Assembly (NCBI GenBank): GCA_019739225.1
Contig: JAHHDT010000005.1
Span: forward strand, 682,001-746,000
Length of the DNA stretch: 64,000 nucleotides
Direction: 5' to 3'
Source: Aquamicrobium sp.
Lineage (GTDB): Bacteria; Pseudomonadota; Alphaproteobacteria; Rhizobiales; Rhizobiaceae
Part shown: positions 8,906 to 17,374 of the stretch, one piece after another
How positions within the stretch are numbered: the first letter of the stretch is position 1
Layout: every line of letters starts with the position of its first letter
Position numbers and translations under genes: made by a program
Notes under the pieces: generated by a model
Databases searched by the model: none
What the model was told of the DNA's origin: nothing
Seen by the model: only the letters and a program-made list of their open reading frames with translations

Positions 8906-9340
8906 ATGGCAGTGACGAAAGATCTCTTGTCCGGCGCGATCTTCGCGTTGGTCGGACTGATCGTGGTGATCGAGGCGCAGAACCACGCGATGGGTTCTCT
9001 GCTGCGAATGGGACCGGGGTATTATCCGACGTTCGTCGGTGTCCTCGCCATACTCATCGGCGCGGCGCTGATCGCCAAGTCAGTGATGCAGGGTGGTCCG
9101 GCCGTGCCGCGTATAGCGTTTCGCGAAACTGCAATACTGACCGCCTCCATCATCGTGTTCGCCGTTTCGCTGGAGCGTCTGGGGCTGGTCATCTCGACCT
9201 ACCTACTGATCGGCATAGGCAGTCTGGCCGCACGTCCCTACCGTCCACTGGAAACCTTGCTGCTCTCCACGGCACTCGTCATCGTGGGGGCGGCGGTCTT
9301 CTGGTGGTTTCTGCAACTGCCAATCCCCCTCTGGCCCTGA
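8906..9340 (+). CDS. Tripartite tricarboxylate transporter small membrane subunit, TctB family (cassette A)
   Basis: A 144-residue protein with about four hydrophobic segments (roughly 9-26, 44-62, 76-95, 98-136) and the LLRMGPGYYPTFVG motif characteristic of TctB. The small subunit of the transporter pairs with TctA, encoded six bases downstream. The spacing and order (B then A) are normal; having an enzyme gene between C and B is less usual and is repeated in cassette B. Confidence 0.9.
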   Translation: MAVTKDLLSGAIFALVGLIVVIEAQNHAMGSLLRMGPGYYPTFVGVLAILIGAALIAKSVMQGGPAVPRIAFRETAILTASIIVFAVSLERLGLVISTYLLIGIGSLAARPYRPLETLLLSTALVIVGAAVFWWFLQLPIPLWP

Positions 9341-9346
9341 TAGACG

Positions 9347-10870
9347 ATGGAACTCCTTCAAAATCTCGCATTCGGGTTCGGCGTCGCGCTCAGCTTCTCG
9401 AACATTCTCTACTGCCTGATAGGCGTCACCGTAGGCACCTTCGTCGGCGTCCTTCCGGGCATCGGACCGATGGCCGCGATCTCCATGCTGCTGCCGATCA
9501 CATTCGGGCTCGATCCCGTCGGTGCGCTGATCATGCTGGCGGGAATTTACTACGGCGCGCAGTTCGGTTCCTCCGTAACTTCGATCCTTCTCAATATCCC
9601 CGGTCACGCTGCTGCCGCCGTCATCTGTCTCGATGGCCATCCGATGGCAAAGCAGGGCAGAGCAGCGGTCGGGCTGGTTGGCAGCGCCATTGCATCTTTC
9701 ATCGGCGGCAGTCTTGCCATCATTCTTGTCATGCAGTTCGCGCCACCGCTGGCCGTCTTCGCGCTGCGTTTCGGGCCGACGGAATATTTCTCGATGATGT
9801 TGCTGGCGTTGCTGGCGGCCGCGGCGCTCACTCAGGGTTCGTTCCTGCGCGGTTTCGGGATGGTCGTGATGGGGCTGATCATCGGCACTGTCGGCATCGA
9901 CGTCAATTCCGGCGCGCAACGCCTCACATTCGGAAACTGGAATCTCGCGGATGGCGTTTCCTTCGTCATCGTGGCGATGGGCTTCTTTGCAATCGCGGAG
10001 GTGCTTTCCAATCTGGAGCCGAATTCAAAGCCGCAGATGATCGGGTCGGACTTCAAGTGGCGTGAACTTGTGCCGACCTGGCATGATTTCAAACAAGCGT
10101 TCGGTTCCATCATCCGTGGCTTCGGCGTCGGCTCTTTGTTTGGCGTTCTGCCCGGCAGCGGCCCGACTATCGCGTCGTTCGTTTCCTACTCAGTGGAAAA
10201 GAAGGTATCTCGAACTCCGGAAAGGTTCGGAAAAGGCGCGCTCGAAGGCGTCACCGGGCCGGAATCCGCCAACAACGCCGCGGCGGTAGCCGGTTTCATA
10301 CCGACGCTGACCCTGGGTGTTCCCGGCGATGCCATCATGGCCCTGATGCTCGGTTGCCTGATGATCTTCGGCATCCAACCTGGACCGAGCGTCATTACCG
10401 ACAATCCCGAACTTTTCTGGGGTCTGATGGCGAGCATGTGGATAGGCAACTTGCTGTTGCTGATCCTCAACATTCCGATGGTCGGTGTATGGGTCAGGGT
10501 CCTGAAGATTCCTTATCGCATCCTGTTCCCGTCGATCCTGCTGTTCATTTGCATCGGCGTTTATGCGACCAACAACAACGTGTTCGACATTCTCATGCTG
10601 GCAGGCTTCGGTGTCGTCGGCTACGTTCTATCGAAACTCGACTGTCCGGCCGCGCCGCTGCTGCTGGGTGTGATCCTCGGTCCATTGATCGAAGAGAACC
10701 TGCGGCGCGCGCTCTTGATCAGCGGTGGAGACCCTAGCGTTTTCATCACTCACCCGATCAGCCTTGGCCTGCTCCTCGTAGCGGCCGCAGTCGTGGTTGT
10801 CTTCAGCTATTCAGGACTTCGCGCCCGCTCCAATAAGCCGGCGCCCATCGCTTCGCCCGACAACGACTAG
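9347..10870 (+). CDS. Tripartite tricarboxylate transporter large permease, TctA family (cassette A)
   Basis: A 507-residue polytopic inner-membrane protein of the TctA family, normal length and roughly 10-12 membrane spans. It shows the family signature VLPGIGPMAAISMLLP near residue 38 and a second copy-like segment GVLPGSGPTIASF near 263, the glycine/proline motifs of the internal repeat. It drives carboxylate uptake with an ion gradient. It is close to, but clearly not identical with, the TctA of cassette B at 17817. Confidence 0.95.
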   Translation: MELLQNLAFGFGVALSFSNILYCLIGVTVGTFVGVLPGIGPMAAISMLLPITFGLDPVGALIMLAGIYYGAQFGSSVTSILLNIPGHAAAAVICLDGHPMAKQGRAAVGLVGSAIASFIGGSLAIILVMQFAPPLAVFALRFGPTEYFSMMLLALLAAAALTQGSFLRGFGMVVMGLIIGTVGIDVNSGAQRLTFGNWNLADGVSFVIVAMGFFAIAEVLSNLEPNSKPQMIGSDFKWRELVPTWHDFKQAFGSIIRGFGVGSLFGVLPGSGPTIASFVSYSVEKKVSRTPERFGKGALEGVTGPESANNAAAVAGFIPTLTLGVPGDAIMALMLGCLMIFGIQPGPSVITDNPELFWGLMASMWIGNLLLLILNIPMVGVWVRVLKIPYRILFPSILLFICIGVYATNNNVFDILMLAGFGVVGYVLSKLDCPAAPLLLGVILGPLIEENLRRALLISGGDPSVFITHPISLGLLLVAAAVVVVFSYSGLRARSNKPAPIASPDND

Positions 10871-10879
10871 GAGCCCGAG

Positions 10880-11719
10880 ATGGGATCGCACAAAGTATGC
10901 CTATCCTTTGATTTCGACGCCATGACCGGAATGGTCGCGCGCGGATTGAAGACCCCCACACCGATCTCGCGCGGCGAGTTCGGCGCGATCGGAGTGGAGC
11001 GCATCCTGCGCACGCTCGAGGACTCGAATATCCTCGGATCCTGGTTTGTGCCGGGAACCGTGATCAAGACATATCCTGAGCTTTGTCGGAAAATCTATGC
11101 CGCGGGCCACGAAATCGGCAATCATGGCTGGACACACGTTCCCCCGGCCAGCCTCTCGCCCGAGAGCGAAGAATCGGGCCTTGTCCGTGCCAACGAAGCC
11201 ATTGTCGAGATAACCGGCGCTCCGCCCGCAGGCTACCGATCGCCTTCCTGGGATCTGAGCCCCGTGACAATCGACCTTCTGATCAGGCATGGCTTTGTCT
11301 ACGACAGCAGCATGATGGGTCACGATTGCCAAGCCTATTTTGCTCGTACTGGCGATATCGTCCACGACGAGGAGCCGATCGAGTTCGGCAAGGAATCGAA
11401 ACTCGTGGAACTCCCTGTGAGCTGGTCGCTCGACGATTTTCCGCATTTCGAATATCTGCGCATGCCCAATTCGTTGGCTCCAGGCCTCGCCAATGCGCGC
11501 CTGGTCCTTGAGAACTTCCTTGCCGATTTCGATTACATGCAGAGAACCGAAGAGACGGGCTTCCTGGTGTACACCTTCCATCCATTCGTCGTCGGACGTG
11601 GGCATCGCATGGAGCTGCTGGAAAAGCTCATCGAGGGGCTGAAGAAGCGAGGCGCCGAATTCGTCCGAATGGACGAGGTCGCGCGCGAGTTTCTAGCCGC
11701 CTCTGAAAATCGAACCTGA
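10880..11719 (+). CDS. Polysaccharide deacetylase family hydrolase, possibly a cyclic amidase
   Basis: A 279-residue NodB-fold hydrolase. The metal and catalytic residues fit: FDFD at 10-13, H81 and H85 in GNHGWTH, the YRSPSWDLS loop near 120, and a late histidine in YTFHPF. There is no signal peptide, so it acts in the cytoplasm. This argues against cell-wall deacetylation and for the subgroup that includes PuuE allantoinase and cyclic imide hydrolases. A role in opening a C-N bond of the imported compound is inferred from its place at the end of the transporter operon. It ends 6 bases from the convergent IclR gene. Confidence 0.88.
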   Translation: MGSHKVCLSFDFDAMTGMVARGLKTPTPISRGEFGAIGVERILRTLEDSNILGSWFVPGTVIKTYPELCRKIYAAGHEIGNHGWTHVPPASLSPESEESGLVRANEAIVEITGAPPAGYRSPSWDLSPVTIDLLIRHGFVYDSSMMGHDCQAYFARTGDIVHDEEPIEFGKESKLVELPVSWSLDDFPHFEYLRMPNSLAPGLANARLVLENFLADFDYMQRTEETGFLVYTFHPFVVGRGHRMELLEKLIEGLKKRGAEFVRMDEVAREFLAASENRT

Positions 11720-11725
11720 TACCCA

Positions 11726-12502
11726 TCATCGGGAGATTTCCTGCGCTGCCGAGACGATGAGGGACGCGACACGTTCCTCGAAACGCGAGATCGACCATTC
11801 GTTGAGGCTCGCGGCTACGTGAACCGCCGCGACCGGAGTGCCGTCGCTGTCCGTAATCGCAGCGGCGGCGGCGACTTCATCCAGCTTGCCCTCTTCGGCC
11901 TGTATCGCGTAACCCCGATCGCGCGCCCGGCGAACCGCCTGCATGATCGCCTCGACATCCGTCTGTGTCTTAGGCGTGCGCTTGAGCCTGTCCGAGCGTG
12001 TCACGATCGCATGAGCTTCCTCATCGGAAAGCTTGGACAACATGGCCCGTCCGCCGGCCGAAAAATACAAAGGAAGGCGGCGGCCGATGAGCCCCGCGGA
12101 GTAGGTCTCGCGCTTGTGCTGCAGGCGCATGACATAGAGCAGCATATCTCCGTGCCGCAGTGAGAGATCTACACGTTCCTGCAGCGTGTTGCGCAGATCC
12201 AGAAGGATGGGGGCGGCTCGCGCGATGAGTTCCTGCCCGCGAAGAAAATCGAACGATACAGCAAGTATCTGCCGTCCAAGCGCGAAGCGACGCGTATTCG
12301 GATCCTGCTCCAGATAGCCGCGCTGGACCAGCGTATGGGTGAAGCGCTGGACAGCGCTCTTGTCGAGACCAGTGGCCTTAACGAGATCGCCCAGGCTGAG
12401 ATGGCGCGGCCGATCCTCGAAGGCCTCAAGTATGTCCAATGCCTTGAACACAGATTTCACGTTGAGTGGGTTGTCCGTCCTCGGCTTCGCAATGTTTGAC
12501 AA
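11726..12502 (-). CDS. IclR family transcriptional regulator (second)
   Basis: About 258 residues with winged helix (LSLGDLVKATGLDKSAVQRFTHT region) and C-terminal effector domain (YFSAGGRAMLSKL). I place the start at TTG 12502, because GGGAGGGAG precedes it and the codons TTG TCA AAC match the start of the first IclR gene; an in-frame ATG at 12529 would add nine residues but has no ribosome binding site. It is a paralog of the regulator at 5355. It is divergent from the carboxymuconolactone-decarboxylase-like gene, with the shared operator motif between them. Confidence 0.93.
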   Translation of the reverse strand: MSNIAKPRTDNPLNVKSVFKALDILEAFEDRPRHLSLGDLVKATGLDKSAVQRFTHTLVQRGYLEQDPNTRRFALGRQILAVSFDFLRGQELIARAAPILLDLRNTLQERVDLSLRHGDMLLYVMRLQHKRETYSAGLIGRRLPLYFSAGGRAMLSKLSDEEAHAIVTRSDRLKRTPKTQTDVEAIMQAVRRARDRGYAIQAEEGKLDEVAAAAAITDSDGTPVAAVHVAASLNEWSISRFEERVASLIVSAAQEISR

Positions 12503-12540
12503 AAACTCCCTCCCGGATACAAAATTCATTTGGCGCTATT

Positions 12541-12560
12541 ATGTATCGCATTGCAATACA
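12541..12560 (-). promoter_or_regulatory. Operator-like site between second IclR gene and CMD gene
   Basis: Read on the minus strand this is TGTATTGCAATGCGATACAT, matching the sites at 6213 and 14332 at nearly every position. It lies about 40 bases before the TTG start of the IclR gene and about 80 bases before the divergent CMD gene, so it could control both. Confidence 0.7.
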
Positions 12561-12637
12561 ATAGTCCAGCCTTATCGCCATGTTGGAACCTAGGAGGCCG
12601 GTCATTTCACGAAGTCGCCGGCCGGAAGAGAGAGAAT

Positions 12638-13201
12638 ATGTCACGACTTCCACCGGTTGAGGATTCGGCCGTTCAGGAACTTTTCGCACGCATTGCTGAA
12701 AGCCGCGGATGGGTGTCCAATCTGCTTGGCGCCCTAGGGCATTCGCCGAAGGCGCTAGATGCTTTTCAGCGGCTGGGCCATTTCGGGCGATACGAAACCG
12801 ATCTCACTGAGCGCGAGCGAGAACTGGTCATCGTCATCGCAGGCCGCTCTGTGCCTTATGCCTGGGCGCATCATGCGCCTCTCGCCATGCAGGTGGGGAT
12901 TACCGAGACGCAACTCGACAAGATCAAGAGGGGAGAGGTGCCTGAAGGGTTATCCGCTTCAGAAGCGGCCTTGTGCGCCTACTGCCTGGCGTACACCTCG
13001 TTCAAGGGCATACCCGACGACGTATTTTCCACGCTGTCGAGTCACTATTCGAACCGACAGGTCACCGATATCAGCGTCCTATCGAGCTACTATCTCGGCG
13101 CCGGAGCTATTCTGATCGGGCTGAAGATCGTAACAGAGCCACCGGAGGTCCTGCAGATCGAACTCGATTGGCAGAAGAAGACGATGGCCGCATCCGACTG
13201 A
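12638..13201 (+). CDS. Carboxymuconolactone decarboxylase-like protein
   Basis: A 187-residue, mostly helical protein of the CMD/AhpD fold. The region LTERERELVIVIAGRSVPYAWAHHAPLA aligns with the CMD core helix. The CxxC pair of the peroxidase branch is absent while the histidine is kept, which favours the decarboxylase-like branch over AhpD. ATG 12638 is chosen because it follows an AGAGAG sequence; earlier starts would run through the operator region. Similar proteins sit in aromatic-acid pathways (PcaC), and two PcaD-like hydrolases lie nearby. The reaction is not known. Confidence 0.82.
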   Translation: MSRLPPVEDSAVQELFARIAESRGWVSNLLGALGHSPKALDAFQRLGHFGRYETDLTERERELVIVIAGRSVPYAWAHHAPLAMQVGITETQLDKIKRGEVPEGLSASEAALCAYCLAYTSFKGIPDDVFSTLSSHYSNRQVTDISVLSSYYLGAGAILIGLKIVTEPPEVLQIELDWQKKTMAASD

Positions 13202-13208
13202 CGCTCCT

Positions 13209-13240
13209 GCGCCGACGGCTATTGATCCCGCCGTCGGCGC
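13209..13240. terminator. Hairpin between convergent CMD and DapA-family genes
   Basis: A perfect 10-base inverted repeat, GCGCCGACGG (13209-13218) and CCGTCGGCGC (13231-13240), with a 12-base loop, sits in the gap between two converging genes. There is no long T-run, so termination would be weak or factor-assisted, but position and symmetry suit a bidirectional terminator. Confidence 0.55.
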
Positions 13241-14232
13241 TAAGTCGCGTTGGGCCTGTCTGCATCAATCAGTCCTTCGCTCGCGAGCACAGCCAAGCAT
13301 TCACGCAACTCTTCAGGGCCGGGGCGCGCGATCGGTGCCCGCACTGGCCCTGTCACCATTCCAAGGCGGCCAGCCAACGCCTTGAAGAGCCCGACATGGT
13401 GAAACCCGCTGGCGAAGTATCTGCTCTGGAGCTTTTCCGCGATCGCGAGAATTGTGCGCATGTGCACGGCGGCTTCGTCGTGACGGCCGCTCATCATCGC
13501 GTCGAAGAATCTTCCGCAATGAGGTCGGTCTCGCGTTTGGCAGAAGATAGGGCGAGAAGAGCCGATCATGAAATCCGGGGTTGCATCCGGGAAAGCTGAT
13601 TTGCCAAAGAAGAAATACTCTTCGAGGGAGGTAGCGACCGGTAGACGATCCCCGACGGCTCGCAGCATTGAAGCGTATTGTGCCAGATTGAGCGTTGTAT
13701 TCTGTACTCCGCATATATTGGGAATGTGTAGCAAGTCGGCGACCTGACTGGGATCGAGATAGTAGCCGAGCTCCGAAAGAGTGGTGCTGTAGACCAGCAT
13801 GCCGACATCGAGATCCGCCGCTACCGCCTCGTAGTAGGCGCGTACACCCGATGCGTCTCGAGGGCCGTAATAGGAAGGCCATACCATCACCAGGTCGGCC
13901 CCCGCAGATTGCGCATGCCGGCAGAAATCGGCGGTCGCCTTCCATGACGGATCGGTGCAGCCGACGATGACGGGCATGCGGCCTGCCACCTCGTCGATCG
14001 TCGCTTCAACCAGCCGTCGCCGCTCGTCCGTGGTCAGTGTCCAGTATTCCTGATGCAGCGTATTGACCGAGATGCCCCCAACGCCGGGCAAATCCATGGT
14101 GCGGCGTACATTGGCCCGAAGGCCACTGAAGTCTATGGCGCCGTCCGTGTCGAAGGGTGTGTAAAGCGCCGTCATGTAGCCTTTGAGGTTCGACCTAACC
14201 CACGCAGCCGCACCGGCTCTGTCGTATTTCAT
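13240..14232 (-). CDS. DapA/NanA-family protein lacking the Schiff-base lysine
   Basis: A 330-residue TIM-barrel protein of the dihydrodipicolinate synthase/N-acetylneuraminate lyase family. The start ATG 14232 follows GGGAG; an earlier in-frame codon is possible. The barrel strands are recognisable (MTALYTPF, GISVNTLHQEYWTLT, PVIVGCTD), and the conserved tyrosine is kept (Y148 in MLVYSTT). At the position of the essential Schiff-base lysine (usual motif GIK) the sequence reads ICGVQNTT, with Q177. Without that lysine it is unlikely to be a class I aldolase; it may be a hydratase, lactonase-like or binding protein. It is divergent from the cassette B hydrolase, with an operator motif between. 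Confidence 0.88.
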   Translation of the reverse strand: MKYDRAGAAAWVRSNLKGYMTALYTPFDTDGAIDFSGLRANVRRTMDLPGVGGISVNTLHQEYWTLTTDERRRLVEATIDEVAGRMPVIVGCTDPSWKATADFCRHAQSAGADLVMVWPSYYGPRDASGVRAYYEAVAADLDVGMLVYSTTLSELGYYLDPSQVADLLHIPNICGVQNTTLNLAQYASMLRAVGDRLPVATSLEEYFFFGKSAFPDATPDFMIGSSRPIFCQTRDRPHCGRFFDAMMSGRHDEAAVHMRTILAIAEKLQSRYFASGFHHVGLFKALAGRLGMVTGPVRAPIARPGPEELRECLAVLASEGLIDADRPNAT

Positions 14233-14331
14233 GTGTTTCGACTCCCGTCCGATTGGCGCGTCTCGCACCTTGCGCGCTAGACGCGCTTGACAATGTGGAC
14301 CAATCAGGCTGAACTAACAATACGACATAAA

Positions 14332-14350
14332 GTATTGCAATACGATACAA
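14332..14350 (+). promoter_or_regulatory. Operator-like site before the cassette B hydrolase
   Basis: GTATTGCAATACGATACAA, the cleanest copy of the shared motif, with the full palindrome GTATTGCAATAC. It ends at the first base of the hydrolase ATG (14350) and also lies in the region shared with the divergent DapA-family gene. A TTGACA hexamer is present at 14287, but I see no good -10 element at the right spacing. Confidence 0.7.
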
Positions 14351-15240
14351 TGATGTTGCGGGTCAGGATGGCGCGTTCAGTCATCGACCTCGGAAACGGC
14401 GAGCGCAGCGAGGCCAAATTGAAGCACTTCCAGACGAGCGATCATGAACGGATCGCCTATTGCATCGACGATTTCAGCGATCCCTGGGCGCCGGCGCCGA
14501 CAGTCCTGATGCTCCATTCGCTGATGGGTCATTCCGGCAGGTTCCATGCGATGGTGCCGGCTCTGGCGCGATACTTCCGCGTCGTGCGTATGGACATGCG
14601 CGGACACGGGGGGTCGACCGTCCCGGACAGGACCAAACCGCTGACGCTCGAGCGGATGACGCAGGACGTACGCGAACTTTTGGATCATCTGGAACTCGAC
14701 GGCGCCCATGTGATCGGCAATTCCGCGGGCGGCTACCTGTCGCAGACGCTGGCCATAGAAAGCCCCGAGCGGGTAACAAGCCTGAGCCTGTTCGGCTCGA
14801 CGCCAGGCCTCAGTCGAAGCGGCGCGGCGAAATGGCTTCCGCAGATCGCCGAGAAAGGACTTCGCCCCTTCCTCGCGGAAACCATTTCCGACCGGTTTCC
14901 GGTCGAGCAGGAAAAACACGAGAAGATCGAGTGGTTTCTCGATGAATGCGCGAAGAACGACACCGGTTTCATCACTGCTGCGCTCGAGCTGTTCACGTCG
15001 CTGGACTGGAGCGACAAGCTCTCCGAAATCCGATGCCCAACCCTGATTGTCGCGGCCGGCGGCGAGACAGTCGGAAGCGCCGACCACTATACCGATATGA
15101 AGCAGCGCATCTTGGATTCGACCCTCATCTACTACCAGGACATGCCGCACAACATCTGTGACATCCAGCCGGATCGCTGTTCCGACGACGTGCTGCATTT
15201 TCTCAGATGGAATTTCCCGGCGCTCGACCACATCCGTTAG
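14350..15240 (+). CDS. Alpha/beta hydrolase, 3-oxoadipate enol-lactonase-like (cassette B)
   Basis: About 296 residues; paralog of the hydrolase at 6209, sharing the IDDFSDPW segment, the RMDMRGHGGS motif, the nucleophile elbow GNSAG and the catalytic-histidine segment DMPHNI. Start choice is open: ATG 14350 or 14368 are both possible and neither has a strong ribosome binding site; a TTG at 14287 would put the operator inside the gene and is unlikely. It is the first gene of the cassette B transporter operon. Substrate unknown; a lactone, ester or C-C bond of a ring-cleavage product would fit the family. Confidence 0.9.
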   Translation: MMLRVRMARSVIDLGNGERSEAKLKHFQTSDHERIAYCIDDFSDPWAPAPTVLMLHSLMGHSGRFHAMVPALARYFRVVRMDMRGHGGSTVPDRTKPLTLERMTQDVRELLDHLELDGAHVIGNSAGGYLSQTLAIESPERVTSLSLFGSTPGLSRSGAAKWLPQIAEKGLRPFLAETISDRFPVEQEKHEKIEWFLDECAKNDTGFITAALELFTSLDWSDKLSEIRCPTLIVAAGGETVGSADHYTDMKQRILDSTLIYYQDMPHNICDIQPDRCSDDVLHFLRWNFPALDHIR

Positions 15241-15309
15241 CCGGCCATAATTTCAAGGAGCCGCAAAGAGCTTCGATCGGAAAACAACCGCAACCACAGG
15301 GGAATACCA

Positions 15310-16290
15310 ATGACCATCACCAGACGCATTCTTCTCGGCGGGCTCGCCGCGGGCGCCGCCATTGCTTCCTTCGCTTCCTCATCGGCACTTGCTCAGGACT
15401 GGCCCACGGAAACCATCACCATTCTCGTCGGATATCCGGCCGGCGGCGCGAACGATCTCGTGGCCCGGGCGATGACGGACGGCCTGTCGGAACGGCTCGG
15501 CGTTTCCGTGGTGGTGGAAAACCGCACCGGCGCCGCCGGCGTGGTGGCCGGCGACGCGACGTGGCGCGCGGAACCCAACGGATACACGCTGTACATGATG
15601 TCGAGCGCGCAGACGCTGGCCCCCAGCATCCGGGAAGTCAGTTTTGATCCGGCAGCATTCGAGCCGATAGCACTGGGCGCATCCGGAAGCTATCTGCTAC
15701 TGACACGCAAGGATCTCGGAGCCGGGACGGTCCCCGATCTCATCGCCATGGCGAAGGAAAAGCCCGGCGCGCTGACCTATGCTTCGTCGGGGATCGGCGC
15801 CGGACCGCATCTGACCGGCGAACTTTTCAAGACGATGGCGGAGGTCGATATTCTTCACGTGCCTTATCGCGGAGACACGCCGGTACTGACTGACATGCTC
15901 GCGGGCCGTGTCGACATGGGCTTCGTCGCGGTGGCGCCGTCGCAACAGTATGTCGAGAACGGAGATCTTGTCGCGCTCGCCGTGTCCGGCGCGGAACGCG
16001 TTGACACGTTCTCCGAGCTCCCGACGGTCGAGGAAGCGGGAAATCTCGAAGGCTTCGCCATGGGAGCGTGGTGGGGCCTGGTCGCTCCGCCCGAGACGCC
16101 GCAGGAGATCGTGGACCGCGTTACCGAGGCTGCGATCGAAACATTGGCGACCGAGAAAGTTCAGTCGACCCTCACCGGGCTGGGCTTCGAGCCGGGTTCG
16201 CTGTCGGGCGCCGAGTTCGGCGAGTTCATTGCGTCGGAGGTCGGAAAGTTCGCCGGCATCGTCGAGAAGGCGAAGATCGAGGTCGAGTAA
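15310..16290 (+). CDS. Tripartite tricarboxylate transporter receptor, TctC family (cassette B)
   Basis: A 326-residue periplasmic binding protein with the family segment WPTETITILVGYPAGGANDLVA just after the export signal. The signal starts MTITRRILLGGLAAGAAIA and contains a twin-arginine-like pair, so Tat export is possible, unlike the Sec-type signal of the cassette A receptor. It is followed directly by a ketopantoate-reductase-like gene and then tctB and tctA. The ligand is unknown but probably related to that of cassette A, since the flanking hydrolases and regulators are paralogous. Confidence 0.94.
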   Translation: MTITRRILLGGLAAGAAIASFASSSALAQDWPTETITILVGYPAGGANDLVARAMTDGLSERLGVSVVVENRTGAAGVVAGDATWRAEPNGYTLYMMSSAQTLAPSIREVSFDPAAFEPIALGASGSYLLLTRKDLGAGTVPDLIAMAKEKPGALTYASSGIGAGPHLTGELFKTMAEVDILHVPYRGDTPVLTDMLAGRVDMGFVAVAPSQQYVENGDLVALAVSGAERVDTFSELPTVEEAGNLEGFAMGAWWGLVAPPETPQEIVDRVTEAAIETLATEKVQSTLTGLGFEPGSLSGAEFGEFIASEVGKFAGIVEKAKIEVE

Positions 16291-16291
16291 C

Positions 16292-17374
16292 GTGGCTCAC
16301 GGATCCGTTGCGATCCTCGGTGCCGGTGCCATAGGCGGATATGTCGGCGCGATGCTGCATTGCGCCGGCGTGCCGGTGGTTCTGGTCGATCACTGGTCGG
16401 AGCATGTCGAGGCGGTCCGCCGCCACGGGCTTCGTATCGAGAGCTCCGAGGGAAACTTGATCGAGCATCCGCCGATCTTTCACATATCGCAGATGCAGGC
16501 AGTGTGCGCGCACGCGCCCGAACTCTCGATCATGAGCGTGAAACTCTACGATACCGAATGGGCGGCGGCGCTTCTCGCTACATATTTGGAGGCGCGCGTG
16601 CCGATCATCACCCTTCAGAACGCGCTCGTGGAGGAGACCGTCGCGCGCATCGTGGGGTGGCAACGAACGCTCGGCGGCATAGCAACCGGCATGAACGTCG
16701 AGTTGACCGAGCCTGGCGTTGTGCGCCGGATGAGTGCCCGTTTTTCCGGCGCACCTGTCTTCAAGATCGGCGAACTGAGCGGACGCGATACGCCGCGCGT
16801 TCGTCACGCGGTTGAACTGCTCTCCACGGTTGATACGTCGGTCGTCACCACCGACCTCTGGAACGACCGCTGGCTGAAACTCACCATCAACTCGATGGTG
16901 TCTCCTCTTGGAGCATTGTCCGACCTGCCGCTCGATCAGGTGCTAATGCGGCCGGATGCGCAGCAGATCGTGACCCGTCTGGCGGCCGAATGTTTCGCAG
17001 TCGGCGAGGCGCTGGGCTTTGTCCCGCATCCTGTCTTCGGACTGGAAGGAAGCGGATGGCGCAAAGCGGCCGAGGGAGACCCTGATGCGTGTTCAGCCGT
17101 CGACCAGGCCTGTCGCCGCGAGGCGGGCCGGGTCGCGAAGGGCTATGTTTCCGGCACCGGGCAGGACCTTCGCAAAGGGCGCAAGAGCGAGGTCGATTTT
17201 TTCAACGGATATATTGCCGCGCGAGGGAGGGAATGCGGCGTAGATGCGCTCACACATTCAGCCGTGGCGCGCACGGTCAAAGCGATCGAGGCGGGACAAT
17301 TCGTGCCCGAAATCGGTCTTTTGGCGCAATTAGGAGGGCGATCGACAACAGCTCGAGGGGTACAGGGGCAATGA
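16292..17374 (+). CDS. Ketopantoate reductase (PanE/ApbA) family dehydrogenase
   Basis: A 360-residue NAD(P)-dependent dehydrogenase starting at GTG 16292, one base after the tctC stop. The Rossmann motif GAGAIGGYVG is near residue 10; the family lysine appears in NDRWLKLTINS, and the RKGRKSEVDFFNGYI block that ends PanE active sites is present. Family members reduce 2-oxo acids or oxidise 2-hydroxy acids. Being locked between tctC and tctB, it is more likely a catabolic dehydrogenase for the imported acid than pantothenate synthesis. It overlaps tctB by 4 bases (ATGA). Confidence 0.9.
   Translation: MAHGSVAILGAGAIGGYVGAMLHCAGVPVVLVDHWSEHVEAVRRHGLRIESSEGNLIEHPPIFHISQMQAVCAHAPELSIMSVKLYDTEWAAALLATYLEARVPIITLQNALVEETVARIVGWQRTLGGIATGMNVELTEPGVVRRMSARFSGAPVFKIGELSGRDTPRVRHAVELLSTVDTSVVTTDLWNDRWLKLTINSMVSPLGALSDLPLDQVLMRPDAQQIVTRLAAECFAVGEALGFVPHPVFGLEGSGWRKAAEGDPDACSAVDQACRREAGRVAKGYVSGTGQDLRKGRKSEVDFFNGYIAARGRECGVDALTHSAVARTVKAIEAGQFVPEIGLLAQLGGRSTTARGVQGQ

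Noticed and set aside
12496-12501. TTGACA as a -35 box for the CMD-like gene
   Set aside because: It is the complement of the first codons of the second IclR gene (TTG TCA AAC), and no matching -10 is present.
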